DNA from: Puniceicoccales bacterium
GTDB taxonomy: Bacteria; Verrucomicrobiota; Verrucomicrobiia; Opitutales; LL51
Length of the DNA: 18,876 bases
Direction: 5' to 3'
Assembly: GCA_031266235.1 (NCBI GenBank)
Contig: JAISBJ010000049.1
Location: 1 to 18,876 of the forward strand
Both the position numbers and the translations under genes were made by a program. Of this stretch, positions 6,764 through 14,167 are shown one piece after another. The notes under the pieces were generated by a model. It made no database searches and was not told the DNA's origin. It worked only from the letters and a program-made list of their open reading frames with translations. Position 1 is the first letter of the stretch. The number at the start of each line of letters is the position of its first letter.

Positions 6764-7503
6764 TTGGCTACGAATTGCAGCAGTATTTTTTTTTACCATT
6801 TTTTTATGGAATTTGCAGTTTATTTTTATTTCTACTGGGGGCGATATTTTTCGTTGCACTGATTGTTTACGCCGATTTTCGCCAGGACGAGCCGCTGCCG
6901 CTGCAGTTATTTAAGGCGCTGGGGCTGCCGTTGCTGGTCATTGTGCCCGTTCTGACGACGCGGGCGATTGCGTCGGAGAAGGTGGATCGGTGCTTTGATT
7001 CGCTGCTGCTTTTGCCGGTGGGCGACATTTCGATTGTGTTGGCGAAATTTTTCGTCATCCATTTGATTTACGCCGGTTTGTGGGCCGCTGTGGCTTTTTT
7101 CCCCGAAATCGCTCAGCAAATCGTCCCTTCGCTGGCGGAATTCCGTGATTTTACAGGTTTTCGTGGGCGTTTTGGCGGGTGGTGTTTCGTAAATTTGGTT
7201 GGCGGAGCGGCGATCGCGTTCGGGCTGTTGGCCAGTGCCCGGGCTAAAACGCCGGCCACGTCGATGGCGATGAGCGTGGTCGGGATTTTTTTATTTCTGG
7301 TTTCCGGGGAATTTTTCAAGCACCTTTTGGGCGTATTTCCGGGGCAATTTAAAAATTTTTCATCATTTTATGACAATTGGAGCGTATTTTTCCAGGCGGA
7401 AGATTTTTGTCGGGGAATTTTTGACACGCGAGTCATCGTCGCCTACATTAGTTTGACCGCTGCGCTATTATACATAACGGCGATTACGTTGCGGGAAAAT
7501 TGA
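6742..7503 (+). CDS. ABC-2 type transporter permease (GldF/NosY-like)
   Basis: This 253-aa integral membrane protein has about six hydrophobic segments: roughly residues 17-45 (LPFFYGICSLFLFLLGAIFF), 58-75 (LGLPLLVIVPVLTTRAIA), 100-118, 145-165 (GWCFVNLVGGAAIAFGLLA), 172-190 (MAMSVVGIFLFLVSGEF) and 233-250. The segment VPVLTTRAIASEKVDRCFDSLLLLPV is typical of ABC-2 permeases, whose first loop reads 'tmr-ia-Er--gT-e-LltlPv'. Usual partners (an ATPase, and in GldF-type systems a GldG protein) are not adjacent: enolase is upstream and rho downstream. The substrate is unknown. Only a weak GGAA precedes its ATG; translation may depend on the overlapping leader ORF. Confidence 0.75.
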   Translation: MRKLRILIGYELQQYFFLPFFYGICSLFLFLLGAIFFVALIVYADFRQDEPLPLQLFKALGLPLLVIVPVLTTRAIASEKVDRCFDSLLLLPVGDISIVLAKFFVIHLIYAGLWAAVAFFPEIAQQIVPSLAEFRDFTGFRGRFGGWCFVNLVGGAAIAFGLLASARAKTPATSMAMSVVGIFLFLVSGEFFKHLLGVFPGQFKNFSSFYDNWSVFFQAEDFCRGIFDTRVIVAYISLTAALLYITAITLREN

Positions 7504-7743
7504 GCGCGCTGAAACATTTTTTTAGATGTATTTTTACAAATCAGGGCGCCGGAGCGGAGAAATTTTTTTATGATTGTTTTTTTTGTTGCATTGGGAAAAA
7601 ATCTTCGCATACCCCCTTCTACGAGCGCAAAGCGCGATGCGGATAGGGTTTTTTGAGAAGCTCGGCGTGGATCAATTTTTGTTTTTGGAGCAATCGCAGC
7701 GGTCGCGTGCTTTGTTATTTTTGTAAATTTAATCACGAAAAAT

Positions 7744-9852
7744 ATGGATAATGAACCCCCAGAGGGCGCGGTATCAACGCCTCGGAAGCGCGTTTCGCGC
7801 AAAACAACTCAGACAGCTCCTCCCGAAGCGAATGCCCGGGAAAAAATCGGCGCCAGCGCCGATGCGACGGCGGAGGGCGCTTCGATTACCTGCGAGTACT
7901 CCGATTTGCTTTACGCTTCGCCCGTCGAAGATTGGACGCCGCGGGCAGCGGACGGGGCAGTTAACGGAGATTCTTGCGGCGCTGGCGATCCGAAAGCCGT
8001 TGCTTTTACCGGCGACGTGCCCCATTTCAAGGGGGAAAAATTCCCTCCGGATGCGGCCAACGCCAATTCGCGGCGGTATTCTGGACGCGGGCATGCGGGG
8101 GTCAACGGCAGCGAAGGAAATAATGTTGTGGAAAAATGCGGTGGCATGGACGGCTACGAATCCTCAGAGCGCCGAGATCGCCCGGAATCCCGCTGGAATA
8201 ATGGCAATAATCGCAGAGGGCATGTGGGAGTCAATGGCATCGACGGAAATAATGTTGTGGAAAAATGCGGCGGCACGGATGGCTACGAATCTCCGGAGCG
8301 TCGAGATCGCCCGGAATCCCGCTGGAATAATGGCAATAATCGCCCCGGAAATCAGCGCAACGGCAATGGAAAATTTGGCGCCGGCGGCAGCGAAAACCAT
8401 CGCATGGCACAACCCAATCATTCCCAAAATTTCCAGCGAAATGGCCAGCAAAATCGCCAAAATCGCCGACGGCCAGCCGCCACGATCCGCATCGGCGCGT
8501 TTTCGATCGGCTACCTGCGGGGCCTGGAATTTGTAAACCAGCGGACAAAATTAGAGGAATTTTACAATTCTTTAATAGATGACGACAAAATCCCCCTCCA
8601 ACTCAACGAAATACTGGACAAGTCGGACGACGATCTGGCCGATTTTTTGAGCTCCGGCGACGGCGACGAAGCGGGTTCGCGGTCAAAAATGATCGACAAT
8701 TGCATGGGAGCGGCGCTCGCCGAAAGGCGGCCCATCGCCGTGAAAGGCGTTTTGGAGTCCATGGAGGGCGGCGACGGCATCATCACGTACCCCTGCGACG
8801 GCTATAAAATTCGCGCCAAAAGTACCTTCGTCCCGCGCTGCCTCATCCAATCGTTCGGGCTCCGCCGCGGACAGACGTTGACCGCACTCGTCCACCCGCC
8901 CCTCGAACAGTCCAGCTGTCCGTTTGCGCTGAAAATTAGAGATGTTTTGGGGAAGTCGCCGGAGGAAGCCGCCAAATTCCCGCGCTTCAGGGACCTCGTG
9001 CCCTATTACCCAACCAAACGCATTTTTCTGGAACAGCGGGGGCTATCGCCGTCGGACGGGGCGTCGATGCGGGTAATCGATTTGCTTTCGCCCATCGGAT
9101 TTGGGCAGCGGGGATTAATTGTGGCGCCGCCGAAGACTGGCAAAACGATGCTTTTGCAGGGAATCGCGAATGCGATCATTTGGAACCAGCCGGAGGCAAA
9201 ATTGCTGGTATTGCTCATCGACGAGCGGCCGGAGGAGGTCACGGATTTTACGCGCCACGTAAAGGGGGCGGAGGTGATCAGTTCGACGTTCGACGAGTCT
9301 GCGGAGAGCCACATCCACGCCGCCGATATCGCCATCGAAAGCGCCCGCCGCTGGGTGGAAGCCGGGGAGCACGTGGTGATTTTACTCGATTCGATCACGC
9401 GTCTCGCGCGCGCCTACAATGCGGAGCAGCCGAATTCCGGGAAGGTGCTGTCGGGGGGGATTGAGGCCAATGCGCTGCAGTTGCCGAAGCGTTTTTTTGG
9501 ATCGGCGCGCAACATCGAAGGCGGCGGGAGTTTGACGATCATAGCGACGGCGCTGGTTGAGACGGGGAGCCGGATGGACGACGTGATTTTTGAGGAATTC
9601 AAGGGGACGGGCAACATGGAGTTGCATCTCGACCGCGCCATTGCCGACAAGCGCATTTTTCCGGCGATCAATCTCGAGCGCAGTGGCACGCGGAAGGAGG
9701 AGTTGCTATATCACCCCGACGAGCTCGTAAAAATTTACAATTTGCGGCGGGTATTTCACGGGGTACCGACCGTAGATGCGATGGAAATGCTCATTGCTCG
9801 CTTAAAAAAATGTTCGACGAACGTAGAATTTTTAATGAATATTAACCGCTGA
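7744..9852 (+). CDS. rho: transcription termination factor Rho with long disordered N-terminal region
   Basis: Hexameric RNA-dependent ATPase that ends transcription; 702 aa against ~420 in E. coli. Residues 1 to about 245 are low-complexity, rich in Asn, Gly, Arg, Ser and Glu, with a 43-residue tandem repeat (116-158 and 159-201) and an NRQNRRRP-type basic end. An RNA-binding region with a degenerate cold-shock-type fold follows (GDGIITYPCDGYKIRAKSTF...FGLRRGQTL). The ATPase core is intact: YYPTKRI (421-427), Walker A APPKTGKT (461-468), LLVLLIDERPEEVTDF (Walker B Asp493), SITRLARAYN, GKVLSGGIEANALQLPKRFF (Q-loop) and GSRMDDVIFEEFKGTGNMEL. There is no clear Shine-Dalgarno. The 240-base upstream gap (7504-7743) holds A/T tracts, a small GCGC-aaa-GCGC hairpin near 7625 and no convincing gene. 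Confidence 0.95.
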   Translation: MDNEPPEGAVSTPRKRVSRKTTQTAPPEANAREKIGASADATAEGASITCEYSDLLYASPVEDWTPRAADGAVNGDSCGAGDPKAVAFTGDVPHFKGEKFPPDAANANSRRYSGRGHAGVNGSEGNNVVEKCGGMDGYESSERRDRPESRWNNGNNRRGHVGVNGIDGNNVVEKCGGTDGYESPERRDRPESRWNNGNNRPGNQRNGNGKFGAGGSENHRMAQPNHSQNFQRNGQQNRQNRRRPAATIRIGAFSIGYLRGLEFVNQRTKLEEFYNSLIDDDKIPLQLNEILDKSDDDLADFLSSGDGDEAGSRSKMIDNCMGAALAERRPIAVKGVLESMEGGDGIITYPCDGYKIRAKSTFVPRCLIQSFGLRRGQTLTALVHPPLEQSSCPFALKIRDVLGKSPEEAAKFPRFRDLVPYYPTKRIFLEQRGLSPSDGASMRVIDLLSPIGFGQRGLIVAPPKTGKTMLLQGIANAIIWNQPEAKLLVLLIDERPEEVTDFTRHVKGAEVISSTFDESAESHIHAADIAIESARRWVEAGEHVVILLDSITRLARAYNAEQPNSGKVLSGGIEANALQLPKRFFGSARNIEGGGSLTIIATALVETGSRMDDVIFEEFKGTGNMELHLDRAIADKRIFPAINLERSGTRKEELLYHPDELVKIYNLRRVFHGVPTVDAMEMLIARLKKCSTNVEFLMNINR
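8089..8346 (+). repeat. two tandem copies of a 129-bp in-frame unit inside rho
   Basis: Copy 1 is 8089-8217 and copy 2 is 8218-8346. By eye 114 of 129 bases agree (~88%) and 37 of 43 residues. The unit begins GH-x-GVNG, contains GNNVVEKCGG and ends SRWNNGNNR. About half of the base differences are silent, so the duplication is not recent and the peptide composition appears to have been kept. Confidence 0.9.
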
Positions 9853-9935
9853 TTGACAATTCGTGGGCGAGAAATTTGTGGCCGGCGGGCGGAGGATTGT
9901 TCATTGATTGTAAATTATATTTAATAAATTGTCAA
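9853..9935. repeat. 9-bp perfect inverted repeat between and inside the rho/rsmA ends
   Basis: TTGACAATT (9853-9861, directly after the rho stop) and AATTGTCAA (9927-9935, inside the end of rsmA) are perfect inverted copies 65 bases apart. They could fold a long-range stem in either convergent transcript. The loop is long and the stem AT-rich, so a role is only possible. No canonical terminator is seen in the 48-base gap between the two convergent genes. Confidence 0.3.
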
Positions 9936-10761
9936 AATCATGCCAAAATTGGAGCGGCAATTGCTCCGGTCGAGCGGTAATAGCGAGGCCATTTTTTTGG
10001 AGTAACGCGGCCACATTTTCGGAGCATTCCGGTAAAAATACCCGCAGAAGAGCACCCATTTGTTTGCGCCGTTGTGTAAAAAATTTTCGCATGAGCGCCC
10101 TCGTTTCCGGATGAAATATTTTCGGAGCGGGCAGGCGTTGCAGGTGGATGATGGCGGAATCGACCCCGGGAGCCGGCGAAAAACTGCTGCGGGAAACCGG
10201 GAAAATCGTTTCGCAGCGGTAGGTGGCGTGCAGGAAAATCGAAATGGCGGAGCACTTTTTTGAACCGGGTTGCGCCAAAAATCGCGAGGCCGTTTCCCTC
10301 TGGACCATGAGCGTCATGGAGGTGGGCAGCCGCGGCTGTTTGAGGACGGCGTCGATCCACGGAGTCGATATGTTGTAGGGCAAATTAGCGACAATTTTAC
10401 AAGGCGCACCTTGAGAAAACCCGGCCAGCGGTTGGGCGACGGCGTCGCCGCGGATGATTCGGAAAGTGGGGATGTCGTCGAATGTTTTTTGGAGAAAAGC
10501 GCATAATAATGGGTCGTACTCGACGGCAAAAACGCAGCAATTTTTAGCGAGCATGGCGCGCGTCAACGTCCCCAATCCGGGGCCGATTTCGACGACGTTT
10601 TCGCCGGCCCGCAGCTGGGCGAGCTCCACTGATTTGAAAACGATATTTTTGTCAACAAGAAAATTTTGTCCCCATTTTTTTTGGGGTATTTTAGCCAGCG
10701 AATCCAGTAGGGCGCGGGTTTGTTTTGGGGACAGCGGCTCGAACAGCGGGTTTATGGCCAT
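9901..10761 (-). CDS. rsmA: 16S rRNA (adenine(1518)-N6/adenine(1519)-N6)-dimethyltransferase
   Basis: RsmA/KsgA dimethylates two adjacent adenines near the 3' end of 16S rRNA during small-subunit maturation, using S-adenosylmethionine. 286 aa is normal. Motifs: KKWGQNFL (29-35), SAM-binding EIGPGLGTLT (58-67), acidic EYD (81-83), GDA (105-107), catalytic NLPYNIS (126-132), then FSPAPGVDSAII and the C-terminal FF-TQRRKQMGALL. It converges on rho with a 48-base gap and is divergent from rpmI with 155 bases between. No good Shine-Dalgarno precedes the ATG at 10761. Confidence 0.95.
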   Translation of the reverse strand: MAINPLFEPLSPKQTRALLDSLAKIPQKKWGQNFLVDKNIVFKSVELAQLRAGENVVEIGPGLGTLTRAMLAKNCCVFAVEYDPLLCAFLQKTFDDIPTFRIIRGDAVAQPLAGFSQGAPCKIVANLPYNISTPWIDAVLKQPRLPTSMTLMVQRETASRFLAQPGSKKCSAISIFLHATYRCETIFPVSRSSFSPAPGVDSAIIHLQRLPAPKIFHPETRALMRKFFTQRRKQMGALLRVFLPECSENVAALLQKNGLAITARPEQLPLQFWHDFDNLLNIIYNQ

Positions 10762-10873
10762 GGCGCGGGGATAATTTTTCGAAAAAAGTTGCGAAATTTT
10801 TTTGGAATTTGCAAGCTAAAAGTGGCGCGATTATTTGGGCGGCGATATATTTTTATTTTTTTGAAAAAATGAC

Positions 10874-10906
10874 TTGACAGGCGGAAATTAAATCGTTTTC
10901 TAGAGG
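10874..10906 (+). promoter_or_regulatory. TTGACA box and ribosome binding site before rpmI
   Basis: TTGACA (10874-10879) is followed by AT-rich sequence and GAGG (10903-10906), 10 bases before the rpmI ATG. A standard -10 at 17-18 bases spacing would fall on TTTCTA/TTCTAG, a poor match, and would place the start inside the ribosome site. The box is therefore only a candidate -35. Confidence 0.35.
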
Positions 10907-10916
10907 AAATTTTTTT

Positions 10917-11111
10917 ATGCGAAAAACAAATAAATCCATCGCCAAGCGTTTCAAAGTCACGGCCACGGGGAAAGTTCTCCGGCGTACGAGCGGTTTTCGT
11001 CATTTTTTGAGGAACAAGACGGCAAAGCAGAGTCGTTCGGCGAGACAAGATCAGGCGGTTTCTCCCGGGTTTTCGAAGCGGATATTGCGGGAGATCGCGG
11101 TTGGTTTGTGA
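10917..11111 (+). CDS. rpmI: 50S ribosomal protein bL35
   Basis: Small basic protein of 64 aa, the usual length for bL35. It opens MRKTNKSIAKRFKVTATGKV, matching the family's 'KTkksaaKRFkvTgsGKv', and continues RRTSGFRHFLRNKT, matching '-r---gkrHll-kKs'. GAGG at 10903-10906 gives a reasonable ribosome site. It is followed after 70 bases by rplT, the standard pairing. infC, which usually precedes rpmI in bacteria, is absent; rsmA on the opposite strand is upstream instead. Confidence 0.93.
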   Translation: MRKTNKSIAKRFKVTATGKVLRRTSGFRHFLRNKTAKQSRSARQDQAVSPGFSKRILREIAVGL

Positions 11112-11181
11112 CGTTTGGCTGAAAATTTTAGGTGGGTAAAATTTGATGGAATGGTAATCGATGAATATTTAAGGAGGAAAT

Positions 11182-11538
11182 ATGCCGAGGGTTGTCAATG
11201 CAGTTGCGACGAAAAAGCGTCGGAAACGGTTATTAGAGCGGGCGAAAGGTTATTTTGGGAACAAATCGCATCTATTTAAGTATGCGCGCGAGGAGGTGCG
11301 CCGCGCGGGTGTTTTTGCTTACAGGGATCGGAAGCGGAAAAAGACGGTCATGCGGCAGCTGTGGATTATTAGGATTAATGCGGCGTGTCGCGAGCTAGGG
11401 ATTTCCTATTGTCGTTTTATGGATGCAGCCAAAAAATTAGGGATTGGCCTCGATCGCCGCATGCTGAGCGAGCTGGCGATTCAGGACGCAGGAGCTTTCA
11501 GGACGATTGTGGAGCGGGCAAAGGAGGTGTCGGCGTAA
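11182..11538 (+). CDS. rplT: 50S ribosomal protein bL20
   Basis: 118 aa, normal for bL20, which binds 23S rRNA early in large-subunit assembly and in several bacteria represses its own operon. The start MPRVVNAVATKKRRKRLLERAKGYFG and the segments YAREEVRRAGVFAYRDRK, RQLWIIRINAACRELGISY and LDRRMLSELAI all match the family. A full AAGGAGG (11171-11177) lies 4 bases before the ATG, the best Shine-Dalgarno in the window. The 113 bases after it (11539-11651, convergent with the TsaB-like gene) are A/T-rich with no GC-rich terminator stem that I can see. Confidence 0.96.
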   Translation: MPRVVNAVATKKRRKRLLERAKGYFGNKSHLFKYAREEVRRAGVFAYRDRKRKKTVMRQLWIIRINAACRELGISYCRFMDAAKKLGIGLDRRMLSELAIQDAGAFRTIVERAKEVSA

Positions 11539-11651
11539 AAAAAAATTATATTATCGATGATTTTTACTTAAAAAAGTATGGTTTTTGAGTGCGATTCGGA
11601 GCGTAGGATTAGAATAGTGTTTTAGGTCGGTGCGGTTTGATTCGTTTGTTT

Positions 11652-12260
11652 TTACGGCAGGTTGCGGAAAGTAGGGTGCCACTTTTTGTAGTCGTTTTGC
11701 GGATCGTAGGCCGTTTCGATGGCGTCGTTGGGCGCGGAGATCTGTCGCAGCACGGTAGCGTAATTTTTGAGGTTGTATTTTATAAAAGTTATATCGCGGT
11801 GCGCTAATTTTAGCGGCTGTGTTTCGAGGCAAAAGATAGGTTTCCCCCGGGCTCGCAGGACGTCGAAATCCACGAGCGTGACCCGATTTTCGTCGGAAAT
11901 GTAAAATTGTGTGGTGTTTTTAGGGATACAAACTAGCCCAGCCGCGTCGGGTAAAAGTGCGGCCCGAATGCGGTCGATAAGCGCGAACGTACCGTAGGAA
12001 TAGGTGCGGATCTGGGGGCGCATGATCTTAAAAATGCGAGTAAACATGAGGGCTGCGCGGATGCCGGACGTCTTCCCGGGGCCTTCGCAAAAAATAATTT
12101 CGTCGAAATCAAAACCGTCGACAAAGGGCGCCAAGAGTGTAAAAAATCCAGGAAAAGTGTTATTTATTGATAAAGAAAATGTCAAAAGCCGATCCCCTTC
12201 GAGGACGCCAGCTTGGAATGCGGCCGTGGCCGTGTCGATGAGGAGCGATTGTGGTGCCAT
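11652..12260 (-). CDS. tsaB: TsaB-like protein (tRNA threonylcarbamoyladenosine biosynthesis)
   Basis: TsaB is the non-catalytic, ASKHA-fold partner of TsaD in making the t6A37 modification of ANN-decoding tRNAs. This 202-aa protein has the N-terminal phosphate-loop-like segment LLIDTATAAFQAGVLEGDRLL and the family landmark EGPGKTSGIRAALMF, corresponding to 'GPGSFTGLRIGl'. The Ser-Phe-Thr of the usual motif is replaced, and the C-terminal half is poorly conserved and short. Assignment is therefore probable rather than certain; a divergent TsaB is the best reading. GAGGG lies immediately before the ATG at 12260, too close for an ideal ribosome site. It is divergent from the phosphatase operon. 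Confidence 0.72.
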   Translation of the reverse strand: MAPQSLLIDTATAAFQAGVLEGDRLLTFSLSINNTFPGFFTLLAPFVDGFDFDEIIFCEGPGKTSGIRAALMFTRIFKIMRPQIRTYSYGTFALIDRIRAALLPDAAGLVCIPKNTTQFYISDENRVTLVDFDVLRARGKPIFCLETQPLKLAHRDITFIKYNLKNYATVLRQISAPNDAIETAYDPQNDYKKWHPTFRNLP

Positions 12261-12373
12261 CCCTCAAAAATCGGAAAATTTAATGCCGACACAATAAAAA
12301 TTCTTATAAAAACCCTGCGCGCGCCCCGCGGAGATATTTTTTTCTTTTTGGGCGAAAATTTTTGATTATTAGC

Positions 12374-12379
12374 TTGACA
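12374..12379 (+). promoter_or_regulatory. TTGACA box upstream of the phosphatase-rpiB-nrdG cluster
   Basis: TTGACA lies 34 bases before the ATG at 12414 in the 153-base divergent gap. TAATAA at 12394-12399 is the nearest -10-like hexamer but is only 14 bases away; at 17 bases the sequence is TAAGCC. If used as a -35, the message would start about 5 bases before the ATG. Confidence 0.35.
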
Positions 12380-12413
12380 TGGCTTTCGTTTTGTAATAAG
12401 CCATTTATGAAAG

Positions 12414-12887
12414 ATGGGAGAAGGCCCGAGAGATAAAATTGTGTTTGTTTGCAGCGGAAATACGTGTCGCAGTCCGATGGCGCAAATTTTTTTGGCAAGT
12501 CGGGCGCGCGACGCTCCGGAAATCGCTAATTATGGGGTGACGAGTGCCGGGTTGTGGGCCCATGACGGGCAAAAAAGTTGTTCGGAAGCGCGAGCAATTA
12601 TGCGGGAAAAGGGGTATTCGCTGGAGGAGCATCGGGCGCGAGCATTGACGCAGGCCATGGTGGATGGGGCGGCGGCGATTATTTGCGTGACGCTGGCCCA
12701 TGAGAAGATTTTGAGGAAAAATTTTACAAATTTACCAAAAATTTGCACTTCTTTCGCGGAATTTGGGGGCGATGTTGCGGATCCCTGCGCTGGGGATTTG
12801 GCGATTTACGGGAAAATTGCCGATGAGATTGAGCGAAAATTGTTGTCAATTATTGAATTTTTAAGGAAGGAATTAGATGATCATTAG
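12414..12887 (+). CDS. low-molecular-weight phosphatase, YwlE-like (possible protein arginine phosphatase)
   Basis: 157-aa cytoplasmic phosphatase of the LMW-PTP family. The P-loop is near the N-terminus, FVCSGNTCRSPMAQ, with nucleophile Cys13 and Arg19 (C-x5-R-S) and the general acid Asp123 in DVADP. The loop carries Thr17 where tyrosine-specific members usually have Ile/Leu; in Bacillus YwlE that Thr is known to favour phosphoarginine. Its neighbour rpiB matches the ywlE-ywlF (rpiB) pair of Bacillus, which supports the YwlE type. No McsB-type arginine kinase is in the window, so the substrate is inferred. It overlaps rpiB by 11 bases. The start is uncertain: no Shine-Dalgarno fits the ATG, and a GTG about 9 codons in is an alternative. 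Confidence 0.85.
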   Translation: MGEGPRDKIVFVCSGNTCRSPMAQIFLASRARDAPEIANYGVTSAGLWAHDGQKSCSEARAIMREKGYSLEEHRARALTQAMVDGAAAIICVTLAHEKILRKNFTNLPKICTSFAEFGGDVADPCAGDLAIYGKIADEIERKLLSIIEFLRKELDDH

Positions 12888-13332
12888 TTTAGGATTGGAC
12901 CATCGTGCGGCTCATTTACATGATTTTATCATTGAGCACCTCGAGGCGTTGGAGTTTGAAGTTCTCGACCGCGGTGCCAGTGATGCTACGCCCATTGATT
13001 ACCCGGACATCGCGAAAAAAGTTGCCAAGGACATCAAGACGATGCAGGCGAATTTTGGGATTTTAGGCTGTCGGACGGGGATTGGCATGTCGATTGCGGC
13101 GAACAAGTTTCAAGGGATTCGGGCGGCGCTCGTCCACACGGCGGGCGACACGCGTTTGGCGCGCGAGTACAACGACGCGAACATTATGTGCATTGCCGGG
13201 GAGGCGATGGATCTCGGCGCGTTCAAGGAGATGTTGGATATTTTTTTCATGACGGACTTCGAGGGGGGGCGCCACGAACGTCGGCTGAGTAAAATAGTAG
13301 AGTTTGAGTTTAGCCAGTTGGGGCAGAAGTGA
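12877..13332 (+). CDS. rpiB: ribose-5-phosphate isomerase B
   Basis: Interconverts ribose 5-phosphate and ribulose 5-phosphate in the pentose phosphate pathway; 151 aa is the normal size. Motifs: LGLDHRAAHL (the usual 'DHAG--LK'), DYPDIAKKVA, GILGCRTGIGMSIAANKFQGIRAAL with the catalytic-type Cys65, and FEGGRHERRLSKI. Two departures: the usual 'CGTGIG' reads CRTGIG, and 'HNDAN' reads YNDAN, with Tyr98 where many RpiB enzymes have an active-site His. GGAAGG (12865-12870) in the end of the phosphatase gene serves as ribosome site. The last ten codons are part of a tandem duplication running into the nrdG start. Confidence 0.92.
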   Translation: MIISLGLDHRAAHLHDFIIEHLEALEFEVLDRGASDATPIDYPDIAKKVAKDIKTMQANFGILGCRTGIGMSIAANKFQGIRAALVHTAGDTRLAREYNDANIMCIAGEAMDLGAFKEMLDIFFMTDFEGGRHERRLSKIVEFEFSQLGQK

Positions 13333-13541
13333 GTTTGAATTTTTGAGCCATGCGAATCGCTGATATTCAGTATTTTTTGTCTATTTTTGGAGAAGACGGT
13401 TTGGCTGTCGGTTTAGTGGAGTTGTGGAGTTTGAGTTTAGTCAATTGAAGTAAAAGTGAGTCGGAATTTTTTGAGTCATGCGAATCGGCGGCGTTCAGCG
13501 TTTTTCGTCCATTGATTTTCCGGGGCATTTAGCGGCTGTCG
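13297..13541 (+). repeat. diverged tandem duplication spanning the rpiB end and nrdG start
   Basis: Copy 1 is 13297-13410 and copy 2 is 13424-13541, offset 127-131 because of small indels. Shared landmarks in order: GT-GAGTTTGAGTTTAG, AAGTGAGT, TTTTTGAG-CATGCGAATCG, ATTCAG or GTTCAG, and GGCTGTCG. Copy 1 holds the true end and stop of rpiB plus a decayed nrdG start; copy 2 holds a decayed rpiB end (EFEFSQL then stop) plus the true nrdG start. Confidence 0.8.
13350..13448 (+). pseudogene. remnant copy of the nrdG 5' end
   Basis: The ATG at 13350 aligns with the nrdG ATG at 13478 (offset 128) and opens MRIADIQYFLSIFGEDGLAV, comparable to MRIGGVQRFSSIDFPGHLAA of the real gene. The frame ends after 32 codons, well short of the radical SAM cysteines. 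Substitutions are mostly amino-acid changing, as expected of a non-functional copy. Confidence 0.55.
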
Positions 13542-14167
13542 TCTTTGCGGTGGGCTGCAATTTGCGTTGTCCGTTTTGCCACAACGCGGAGCTGGTCACG
13601 GGGTCAATTGATGCGATGGCTGAGGAAGATGTTTTGGAATTTCTTGCTGGGCGCCGGCGCCAATTGGAGGGCGTCGTGATCAGTGGCGGCGAGCCGACGT
13701 TGCAGCGGGATTTGCTGAATTTTATTGAAAAAGTGCGGCGCATGGGTTTTCGGGTAAAATTGGATACCAATGGGACGCGCCCCGATATTTTGGAGGATTT
13801 GATGGGGCGTGGAGTATTAGATTTTATTGCGATGGACGTCAAGCACAGGTGGTCGCGCTATGCCGAGGCGACTGGAGTGGCGGCGGTTGCGGTGGAAGCG
13901 ATTCGGCGCTCCGTGGATTTGATCATTGGGGGCGCGGTGGACTACGAATTCCGCACAACGATTATTCGCGATTTCCACGATGCGCGGGATATTGTGGCTA
14001 TTTCCCAACAAATCAGCGGCGCGAAACGTTACGTTGTCCAGGAATTCATTCCGAAAAAAACTTTGGACGCCTCATTTTCCCAAAAATTTCCCTTTGAAAA
14101 ATCCTCTCTCCAAGATATTATTCCCGAAGTGACCCGGAATGTCCAACGATTTGAGATCCGTCAATGA
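13478..14167 (+). CDS. nrdG: anaerobic ribonucleoside-triphosphate reductase activating protein (NrdG2-type radical SAM)
   Basis: 229-aa radical SAM protein. CNLRCPFC (Cys27, Cys31, Cys34) binds the 4Fe-4S cluster that, with S-adenosylmethionine, makes the glycyl radical on class III ribonucleotide reductase. IDFPGHLAAVVFAVGCN, VVISGGEPTLQRDL, FRVKLDTNGTRPDIL and DFIAMDVKHRWSRY are characteristic of the longer NrdG2 subfamily rather than the ~150-aa NrdG of E. coli. The partner nrdD is not in this window, so the target is inferred; some relatives activate other glycyl-radical enzymes. It lies downstream of rpiB, separated by the duplicated segment. No clear Shine-Dalgarno precedes its ATG. 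Its last codons are duplicated again downstream. Confidence 0.9.
   Translation: MRIGGVQRFSSIDFPGHLAAVVFAVGCNLRCPFCHNAELVTGSIDAMAEEDVLEFLAGRRRQLEGVVISGGEPTLQRDLLNFIEKVRRMGFRVKLDTNGTRPDILEDLMGRGVLDFIAMDVKHRWSRYAEATGVAAVAVEAIRRSVDLIIGGAVDYEFRTTIIRDFHDARDIVAISQQISGAKRYVVQEFIPKKTLDASFSQKFPFEKSSLQDIIPEVTRNVQRFEIRQ

Noticed and set aside
7618..7656. Possible rho attenuator (GCGC-aaa-GCGC followed by TTTTTT)
   Set aside because: The stem is only 4 bp, the T run is about 13 bases away, and a longer fold needs several mismatches.
7635..7724. 29-codon ORF MRIGFFEKLGVDQF... upstream of rho
   Set aside because: Short, no ribosome site, no recognisable family; could be a gene remnant but nothing supports it.
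7751..8536. 261-codon ORF in the +2 frame of rho
   Set aside because: Lies wholly within the rho N-terminal region, and its repeats only mirror the rho repeats. No ribosome site and no recognisable protein.
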